Origin: Hofstenia miamia | Lineage: Eukaryota; Xenacoelomorpha; Acoela; Hofsteniidae | Assembly (NCBI GenBank): GCA_900660155.1 | Contig: CABFPE010000121.1 | Span: 1,528,767 to 1,592,766, forward strand | DNA: 64,000 nt | Reading direction: 5' to 3' | Shown here: in pieces, positions 55,151 to 64,000 of the stretch | Position numbering within the stretch: the first letter of the stretch is position 1 | How the letters are laid out: each line of letters begins with the position of its first letter | Program-made: the position numbers and the translations under genes | The notes under the pieces: generated by a model | Database searches by the model: none | Seen by the model: only the letters and a program-made list of their open reading frames with translations | Told to the model about the DNA's origin: nothing

Positions 55151-58100
55151 ATATTTTCATAAATATATAAATAAATACTTGTAACAGTTTCATTTGACTG
55201 ATTTCACTCAGTCATTTATTAATTCCGCCTTTCAATTCACTAAAAAAAGAGCAGCTAAATGATGTTTTTCTCCAGTCCAGTCAGTATTAAAGAAGTTTAT
55301 GCACTGCAAATGAGCGTTATGTTTAATGTAAATAAATACATGTATATTTATAATTTCTTCTATGATATTTTTCCGATAAGCGATCAACGAATCAAAGAGA
55401 GAAAATGCTATATCAATTTGGTTAATAAAGGCTCATGGGAAAACATACTTAGGAAATTCAGGCATTTAGATTTACAGAGTGTAAAAGTGTTGGGCGAAAT
55501 AAAATTTGGGATATTGATTCAAAGTATGGCAAAAATGGACAATTCATAATATTTTAAGCACTTCTGACATTCAGGCAACTTTTTACCAGAATCCCTTTTT
55601 GGCTCACTTTCCCGGAATTTTTGAGTTCTCGAGGGTTCGAAGCCTCTAAAAATGAATGTCTCTGATGTTGCAATGCTAATATCCGCATATGGAAATAGTC
55701 ACAGGCTTATATCTGCGAGCATTAATCCATTAATAACACATGAAATCGCTATTGGCTACTACAAGCAATGCATTCTAAATATTAGACGTAATATATATAA
55801 TGAAGTCAGGCTTTGAAATAAAATCCTGAGTGACTTGTGACTGTGGAGTGCAGTCAAAAGCACCTATATTTAATTCTTCTACTTTATCAGGCATCCAGGA
55901 ATCTCTTCGAGTCTATCGCTGTTGCAATATTAAGACGCTAGCTAACTCAGAAAAAATTATAGGCTCCAGCTATAGTCCTTATTTGAATATATAATAATTC
56001 AAATTTTTCACTTCATTTTATATTTACGCAATTGCGAATCAATTTTTGTTTTACATCACAGTTTGCAGAAATTTTATCGAATCAGTCTAATTCAAACCCA
56101 GATATTGGTGCCACATCCAGGCAGGTTTACAATTAAACGATTCGTTAGTAGCCTTGCATTAAAAAATTTCCGATGCCACATATTTAATTAATTGCATTTG
56201 TGGAGCCAAAATTTTATCAACAATACTAAAAGAACTTAGAAAATCACTAGTCTAGTGAAACTAAATTCACATAAGATTTTCATCAAAGCATCATGGAATC
56301 ATTCTATATGGAATCAATCCAGCCAAGTTAGAATAAAAAAGATGAATATAACGATAAATTTGGTCTACCAAACTCAGTAGTCAATACTTTTACAAAATGA
56401 TTTTATTGTGAATATAATCTAAATTTTAGTTACACGTTCTTTTCTAGGTAATCAAATTAGAAAGTAATGCGTTTTTAATAGAATAAATATGATAAACATT
56501 GCTATCAAGTTAAACACAAATAAATTAAATGTCATTATTTTCGGAAATGAAGAATTAATAATTTATTTTTTATGACCGTATGAATTTTCACAGAAAATTT
56601 ATGTAAACCCTCTTTGTTAATATTGGAATTTGAAAATCTGCTAGATTATTTGCTAATTCGATAGTGTTGAATTGAAGTGTTTGCAGAATTGATTTATTTA
56701 TATTTAAGTTTAAATACCACTGTCAATGAAGTGTAAGATTAAACAAGCAGTAAGGCAGAATACTTCAATATCTACGACCATGTAAAATTCCGGATTCTTT
56801 TTTACAATTTTATGAAATATGCTTGTTTCAACACATATTATATATATATATATATACAAGAATAATTATTTGCCACTCAAATCCCCACAACAACTTTTTT
56901 ACAAACTGTCAAATATTTCAATACCATCTGTTGCAGACACTGAGGATTTTATGCATATTATGATATATGTATCAATATACATAAAAGCATAATAACTTAA
57001 TTACTGTCTTTATCATAATCACATTCAGTAATGCTATTGCCTTAAACCTTGGAATTTGGCAATGCTTAGAATCATTCAGGCCAGCTTCAAAAATTCTTGC
57101 CAATAAATTCCCACCACAAAAATTCCCACTGGCTAAAATTTCAACAAGTGCCACAACGCATGTGGTGTGGTTTGGGACATCCACTCTCACTGAAAGCTAG
57201 CATATAACTCACAAGTTAGCTTGCATTCTATATACTTCTTGGTATACTTTCACTGTGCCAGAGTTACCATTATTTATCCTAAATTAAAAGATAAAGTGTC
57301 GGGATCTATTCTAGTGCACGTTTTTAAATAATCATTTATTTTAAAGGTTTGGTAATAGCAAATAATGTATAAAATAAATGAAAAATATGCACAAGTATTA
57401 ACTGAAATAGTATGTCATGATGTAAGCCACAATTCAATTTCTTAGATATTATCAGGTTGCATTCAAAACTTCTTTTTAGTGATTAATTTGACAATGGTGT
57501 TTCAAGGAATTTTATGATTCTCATAAAGGAATATATTTTTTAATTAATATTGATGAATTAACCACGAAATAACAAACGATTGCAGTAACTATATCTCTAG
57601 TATAATTTTATCTAAATCTCAACCAGGATTGCATATGCACTTTACTCCTTGATGAAATATAACAAATTATGTTTTGATTTTAGAAAGTGCTACTTATTTT
57701 CATTATTAACTGTATAATGTTTTTAGCTAGAGTAAAATTGAAAACTGACCATGATTTGTTATTTTTCCTGGATTTTTTACACAGCAATTTAGTTTATATA
57801 GGTTGTATCAAGAACATCTGAGATTATCCCAGACATAGTTTGACATTAGTTATAGAGTAACACTATCGACTAACAGAGATCATAAGTAACGACTCAAATT
57901 CCTTTTGCAATAGTTGTTGTGGGTGCCAATGCCAATAAATACAAACTTCGATACTCCATGCAATCCATATTTTCTCAGTATTTCTCCGTGTGGAAGTATT
58001 TCCATATGCGATAACAATCCATAAAATTCATTCTACATCAGTAAATTGAAGCAACTATATTTTGCGTGCTTTTTTATTTTCAGCAGCGTTTTTCGCAAAA

Positions 58101-58664
58101 GCGGTTTTTCGAAGTGCTGCTTCTGCTTTTTGCTGGTCAAACTACAGATTTGATTGGCTTCTAAGGAAGCCAAACGACATGTCCCATTGCGGCAATTTAG
58201 TTCCATTTTGGGACATTTCGATTAATTAGTGGAATATTACAGCATGAAAAAAATAAAAAACGGCTACATTGTTATAGTCATCGTATTAAAATCAGACATC
58301 ATAATATCATTATCAGAGTATTCTATAGTAATTCAATATAGTCAACTTAGGTCAAAAAATATTCTTACGAGGCAATGTATAATAACTTTGAAATTTCCAT
58401 TCAAATATATTGTCCTATGTATTCTAAAATGAAAGCTTTACGACGGTTACCATCATTGACACTTCGCTGCGCTAGTAGAAAAGCGTTGCGCTTCACTTGA
58501 AAAAGCGTAAGGCGATAAATGTATTCACTGCGCTCTCTCCCTTTCTGTATATATATACATATATATATATATATATTCTTGATGAACCCAATTAATATAT
58601 ATTATTTTGTTTCTCAATATCACAGTAGTTCAAATCAATATATTTAATCTTTCAATGACAGCGA
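55151..58664. other. AT-rich stretch without a recognisable gene
   Basis: Small TA tracts occur at 56837-56858 and 58548-58576. At 57050-57180 the minus strand has a locally GC-richer open frame of 72 residues with repeated GGGAATTT words. Its family is unknown. The 3' non-coding end of the SLC22-like gene should lie at the right edge. Confidence 0.5.
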
Positions 58665-58905
58665 CTATGCCTTTGAAGAATTGGATTTTTCTATTTTGAA
58701 AAGAGTTGTTGCCTCGTTGATAGTTGCAGGCATGCGCTTTCCTTTGGTTTCTGGAAGGAATATACATGACACAGCTGATAACATAAGAGCACCGAAAAAC
58801 ATAATTGAGATTGACATGTCACCAAATAGTGTTATACTTTTAAGATAAGGTATAGAAAGCCCAGCAAATCTTCCAAATGTCGAGCAAAATCCCAGTGCTG
58901 AAGAT
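58665..58905 (-). CDS. SLC22-like gene, terminal exon
   Basis: The acceptor is attttattttag and the stop is TAG at 58667-58665. One base completes an Arg codon split with the previous exon, then 79 residues run through helices 11-12 and the PETKGKRMP motif. Confidence 0.9.
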
Positions 58906-61900
58906 CTAAAATAAAATGTTGTGTTGTCAATGTAGATATATAGATAGGAACGTATATATATATATATTTCTTAGCAAGCTGTTAAGGAATGAAATAGAAT
59001 GGGTACTTTTGCATTATCTCTCCCCACCCCACTCAAATGATTTCAAAAATATGGTAGTTTATCAATGTAATATTAATAGTCCTAACCCAAACGGTATACT
59101 AGTAGTAATATGCAAATTTATTGTGAATGAATGTTTGTCTACAAAGCAATTAGAAGATTTAGCAATGGTTTTTCAATCTACTCATTTCCTTTCCCCACTC
59201 CTTTTCACATAATTATTATGTTTGCAAAATTCAACATGATATTGTTTTCATTGAGGTGGCTCTGCTATAGTGAAGTCTAGAATAATTTTAGTTTTATGGT
59301 TTGAATTAATATTAGGGTAGAGATTAGCTGAGGTTTAGGGTCTTAGGTTAGGGCTGGTCTAGGATTAAGGATATGGTTAGATTTAGGTGTGGAGTTAGGG
59401 AAATTGTTTGGGATATGGTTTGAGTTTAGGTTGGAGTTAAGGTTGTAGAATTTATAATTATTTTGTTGAAAATTAGCATATTTTGCAATTATTTGGCTAG
59501 GGGGAAATAACGCAAAAGTACCATAGAATGATAAATGTTGGACAATAATTCTAATAAATTGTAGATGGAATAGTAAATTTTATCAATTATTGTCATTACA
59601 GTAGTGCAGTATTTGAAACGATAACATTTTTGGCTATATGTTCTTTCTATAATTACAATTTGTTCTCAGATAGTAAGATAAACAAGATATATCTTGTGAC
59701 AAGGTTATGGCTTTAGGCAAGTAGAATATCCATAAAAGACATGAAGAATATCTTCTTCAAGTTGCCAATATTGATAATTTTTTGGTTAAAAATATAGTAT
59801 TCTTTGAGAAAACTAAGGTGATAAAATGAGTTTTAGGGAACATATTTTGAGAGTTACTTCAGGCAATGATCTTCATCACTCAACTTGCTCAACAGTGAAA
59901 TGGTCTCTAAAAATCCTTAATATGCTCTGGTTGCATTCCAGTGCCTGGTTCCATATTTGCCATGAAATAAGCATGTGTAAGAGCAATTGCTCAGGATATT
60001 CTCATCATTGTAAACTAAATACGACTAAATTTTTGTGATCGAGAATGTGACGGAAATTTTTACCATCAAGAGATTGTTTTTGAAATTATTTACTAACAAA
60101 TACTGAGATTTTCAACAATTTTATCATTAGATTTGTTTTTTGTTTGGTTTTGAAAACCTGAAATACTAAAATATTTGTAACAGTCAAAAGTTAAAAATGT
60201 AATGCACATTTTGCACTATCTCTAAATAAACCATATGCCTTTGTAAAAATGTTTACCCCAATAATTTCGTTTACAAATCCTGTAGGTGCTTGTCGATAAA
60301 TTTTCTTAAGTAATTGCATTGAAAGTTCTGTAATGAAATGGATAAATTTTGGTGTTATAAATAGCTCTAAATCCTAACCAAGATCATTTAAGATAATTCC
60401 ATTGTGTAGTGGTTTTAAGCTAGCCCTATATTTCTATTTGACATTTTTACATATATAATTAACAGAAAATTGCGGATCACAAATTGCGATTAAAAGTAAT
60501 CACCGAATTTTATTTTTTTATAGTTTATCGCCACATAATTGTTTGAATTATTGACTTAATTATGTTGATGATAATCAATTGAAACAATAATTCATTTTGT
60601 GACAATTAATCTGTGCTAAATTGAAATCAGAGTAAAGATATCCATGAAGATATTGATTTTATATAAACAAAATTTAGAAATCAAAGCAATTTTTTGTAAG
60701 GATTCAAAACAAATCTACATTTACAGCTGGTTTTGATATATTTTGATTATCAATTTCCTGATAAAATTCAAATGGTGGAGTGTTACTAGATTCTTCTTAT
60801 AGGTATCATCACTCAATGACATCTTGAGGTTTGTGAACAAGCGAATTTTGTTTTCTGTGAAACAATATTATATGTAATATCAAATAGAACAAAAAACGTG
60901 GAAATATTTTACCTGTAAAGTGTAGGATATGATTCATTGATCCAGGGAAATATGCTTGAAAATGATACATTCACAAATGCTCTACTCAGTGAAGATGAAT
61001 AGATAGCAGATCCTAAATAGTTCATCAATTTTCCTGGGCTGAGGGGCTGTATGCGATTCCTGAAAATGCACCCAATATCTTCCCCGGCTTTTTAATGAAA
61101 ACATTGACTACTACTCCCGAGTCAATTTTATAGTGCTAGGGCACTTAAATAACTGAAAAGATTCATTTAAGCTTATATAGCTTTTTCAGAATAGTTGCTC
61201 CTCAATATGTGCATAAAATTTAGTTATACCCCTAACGGATTTGCTATAATTATTTTTTCAAGAGATTTGAGAATTTGTTTCTGGAAGAATCATAAATATG
61301 TGAACATAAATTTCGACAATACATCTTATGATTATTTTCCTCAGTTATACGAATGAATTTAAATGCTTGTGACCTTCTTGAATAGAACTTGTAAAACATA
61401 TTTATGCAGTGACATGTTTTGAAAATTGAAAATGTAATTCTTTAATTAAATTTTTTTTTGATGAGATCTTTAATCAACAATCAAAGTATGAAAATTTTGC
61501 ACATATATCTTTGTTGATTTTCGCAGCATATTTTGCATTGAAATACTTCAAATGGTTAGAGAAGAAAGTAGGATGGGTGATACAATTGGTAGTGGTATAA
61601 GGATGGTATGGATATACTTTGTTTTAAAAATTCATAAATAATCTCTGTAATAATATATAATGGAGCTTTATACCAATATGCTGATGATAAATGTCTCGTG
61701 AGAACAGTACGACCTTGCTCTATATTTTAGTTTGAAGTAAATTGGTAATTTATGCAAAAAATGCAAGATATTACTACCTGTTCGCCAAATTAAGATAAAA
61801 ATTTTATAAAAATAATAATATTTAGGAATGTGGTGATGCAATTAGGCAAATTAAATCTATTAATTGAATTTTGATCATTCATCCTTCTAAAATTTAAAAG

Positions 61901-64000
61901 AGTAACAAACGTGCAATACTAGTTTCATTTCCTACACACAAAATAATCATTTCATCCACAACTAAGGCACTCATTCCTGTTAAGTATATTCAATTATGGC
62001 TTTTTTTAAAGTATCAACTTTAGCACAAATCTGTAATTTGGCATTAAAATCATCCCTTGAAGTTTGCTTTATTCAATACGAATCAAATTTATTAATGAAA
62101 GCGATTCTTCATACACCAATATATTCAGTTCAATGCAGAAATAAGGACTATAGTTCTTTGCAGAAATGAAGGATTTTCAGCTACAGAAACCGCGAGAATG
62201 CTTTAAATTCAAATGTTTTCATTAATTATATATGGAAAGACCATTATTGCAGTGATATTAGAATTTTCTATAATTTGATATTGTTTGAAAAGTTGCGTTT
62301 GAGCAACCAATGTGGTGCAGCTTTGCATAAATATCATTTTGCTACAAAAAATTTTCAATCGGTTGAAATTTTGTCACAATATCATTTTGTTAAAATCCTT
62401 TAATGTCCATTTTTTATAATCTATAATTTTGAATATCTTTTTGCAATTTTGTCTTATATTTCATTAACAATCATAATATTAATATTAATAAAGACTTATA
62501 TTATAATTCCTATAAACTTCTAACAAAATTTACAAATTGCAAGAAGAGACAACTATGTGGAGCTTAGCTGATGTCTTATATGTAGGGTTCAATATTGAAG
62601 TATCCGGAGTTCACTTTCTAGTTGTGTATTCACAGCTGCAGGAGCTCTATGGCGCAGGTGATGAAAGAGATACACTGTTTTTGGGTCAAGATGGAATGCA
62701 AATCATGATGTTATCCTCTCATTTATTTACATATAGAGCTTCGAGTCAACCTCATCGAAAACGGATCTTAGCCCACTTACATTTTTTCATAAGAAATTAT
62801 TTCAAATCACTATGCAATTGCCAGATAACAATTAATAGATATTTGCTTACGTATATTATTGAAATATTCTTAGAATTACCTTTTGGATAAAAAATTTATG
62901 AAATTTATCACCTTAGATATGTGTCTCTTTGGCCGCTATAATGAAGTAAGAAACTTTATTTTTTCAATTCACATAGTTTTGCAAGCACTTTCAATACCAA
63001 GTGTCGGTCCGTATGTGAATGAATCATATACTGATAAAGTGCTGATAAAATTAAATATTAATGACTGCAAATGCAGGCCATAAGTAAGTTTTTGAGCATA
63101 AACCATCTCTATAATCACAAGACTTCTACACGTGGATAAATAAAAAATTATAATACAACATCACTTCAATAGTAAGTAATTGTTGCTTATTCAAATTTAA
63201 TAGATATTATTAAATTTAGTTTGACAGGCTTGATTTTGTCATCGTAACGTCATAAATGACTAAATGACTTCCTCAATATTCCTAAGACATTCTATTAATA
63301 ATATTTTGTTGATTTACTTTCTAAATGAAAGTATAAAAAATTAATATTTAGCAACAAAAAATTCGCCTAATTACTGCAATTCTGAGTACAAAACTCCATC
63401 GCCTTTGAGGGAAGCTGAACTTCAACTGATTTGAAAAAAAAATTACACCATGAATCTTAAGCAAAACTACCCCACATCAAGTTGTTCAAACAAACTTTTC
63501 AAACATGACCAAAATATGGACATGAACGCAATTTATTTAAAAGTAGTATTCTTTGCAGAATTATACCTATCAAAATAGTTTGTGGTGATTTCATGTATTT
63601 TAGTTTCCTGAATTTATAATAATTTTTTTCAGAAATAGCTTTGTTTATTTATCTATTTTATCTGTTAATTACATAGTCATTTGATAAGGAAAAAACGCAA
63701 TATTAAATAGCATCAATTTTTTTGATTATTTAAAGCTTAAATTTATGTTTAAACCAAACAGTAAAACAAACGAACATATATAGCTCCGGAAAAAAAAATC
63801 AGAAAAAATTTTAAAAACAAAAAAATTGTGAAAGCAAGTACTGTAGACAGTTCAAAGTGAAGATGAAAGGAGATATTTCCCACGTAATTAATAAAATTTA
63901 TAGACACCATATGCATTAATTAATTACCTGGAAAAGCAATGGACATGAGCAAAAATCCCGCAGCAGCCAAAAAACAACAAACTATGACATATTTCCGCCC
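58665..64000 (-). CDS. SLC22-like organic ion transporter (MFS), last three exons, gene continues off the window
   Basis: Exons at 63928-64000, 60913-61033 and 58665-58905 join in compatible phases. They encode the C-terminal part of a 12-helix major facilitator. GRKYVIVCCFLAAAGFLLMS is the GRR-type loop and the following helix. GSAIYSSSLSRAFVNVSFSS and WINESYPTLYR correspond to the family's helix ending in ELYPT.VR. SSALGFCSTFGRFAGLSIPY matches LGVCSTF.RIGGILAPF, and FLPETKGKRMPATINEA matches LPET.G.PLPETI.D. SLC22 proteins move organic cations, anions or carnitine across the plasma membrane. The substrate cannot be told from this part. The tail after the PETKG motif is short (about 26 residues). 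Everything 5' of the GRK loop lies beyond the window. Confidence 0.88.
58906..60912. other. Intron of the SLC22-like gene
   Basis: It contains the TTAGGG-like degenerate tract and short TA runs. No other gene is recognised. Confidence 0.7.
59311..59448 (+). repeat. Degenerate TTAGG(G)-like tract
   Basis: The words TTAGGGTAGAG, GTTTAGGGTCTTAGGTTAGGG, GTGGAGTTAGGG and GTTTAGGTTGGAGTTAAGG succeed one another over about 140 bases with irregular spacing. It resembles a decayed interstitial telomere-type (TTAGGG) repeat, or a G-rich minisatellite unrelated to telomeres. Confidence 0.55.
60913..61033 (-). CDS. SLC22-like gene, penultimate exon
   Basis: The acceptor cagcccag is chosen because it is the one that restores the phase with the upstream exon (G|GA, giving FPGKLMNYLGS). 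An earlier AG at the ttttcag site would not. The donor is GTAAAA. The exon encodes KLMNYLGSAIYSSSL through INESYPTLY. Confidence 0.85.
61034..63927. other. Intron of the SLC22-like gene
   Basis: It is AT-rich. A plus-strand open frame of 117 residues at 62537-62890, containing QLQELYGAGDERDTLFLGQD, is longer than expected here and locally less AT-rich. I do not recognise a family and no splice context supports it. Confidence 0.6.
63928..64000 (-). CDS. SLC22-like gene, exon cut by the window edge
   Basis: The donor is CAG|GTAATT. Twenty-four residues, GRKYVIVCCF through SIAFP, cover the GRR-type cytoplasmic loop and the next transmembrane helix. Confidence 0.82.

Noticed and set aside
55620-55660. 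GGTTCGAAGCC resembling a tRNA B box
   Set aside because: There is no A box at the right distance and no cloverleaf can be drawn.

Overview
This window is AT-rich, repeat-laden, intron-bearing DNA from an invertebrate metazoan whose phylum I cannot settle. The animal assignment rests on three fragmentary host genes with GT-AG introns: a MOSPD2/SEC14-type CRAL-TRIO protein, an SLC22-type organic-ion transporter, and a probable CC2D1/Lgd-type protein. All three are on the minus strand. Most of the window is non-coding DNA and decayed transposable elements. I see no CRISPR arrays, operons, rRNA genes or convincing tRNA genes.

Layout. 1-6.9 kb: AT-rich DNA with microsatellites, one candidate exon and a hAT-like terminal repeat. 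6.9-18 kb: a segment of about 3.66 kb present twice in direct orientation (6936-10597 and 14329-17989). The copies are separated by a single n, 2.7 kb of other sequence and a gap of exactly 1000 N. They are near-identical except for patches, so an assembly artefact is more likely than a true tandem duplication. Each copy carries one CC2D1-like exon and one internally deleted Tc1-like transposon. 18-19.3 kb: a Harbinger-like MITE and a further CC2D1-like exon. 21.3-22 kb: a broken mariner-like transposase. 23.4-26.7 kb: the CRAL-TRIO gene. 27.3-29.5 kb: a complete-ended but broken hAT transposon whose transposase still shows a spliceosomal intron. 30.9-31.9 kb: a piggyBac-like MITE with three GC-rich palindromic units, followed 44 bp later by a hAT-like MITE.

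35-47 kb: a nest of elements. It holds decayed pieces of Ty3/gypsy-type LTR retroelement (protease piece, then RT, RNase H and integrase), two inverted, diverged copies of an unidentified A-rich coding block, a ZMYM1-type hAT relic, a LINE fragment and a mariner-like relic, followed by a long T-poor A/C-rich stretch. 48.8-49.0 kb: two candidate exons of an unidentified gene. 50.4-52.4 kb: the best preserved transposon, a hAT with a 379-residue open frame carrying plausible D, D and E catalytic residues. 54.1-55.2 kb: a LINE lacking its RT core. 58.7-64 kb: the last three exons seen of the SLC22-like transporter, with a degenerate TTAGGG-like tract in an intron.

No multi-gene system was found. 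The most useful observations are the duplicated segment around the gap, the intron presence/absence difference between the two hAT elements, the boundaries of the three MITEs, the inverted A-rich coding copies, and an apparently MSP-less MOSPD2-like gene.
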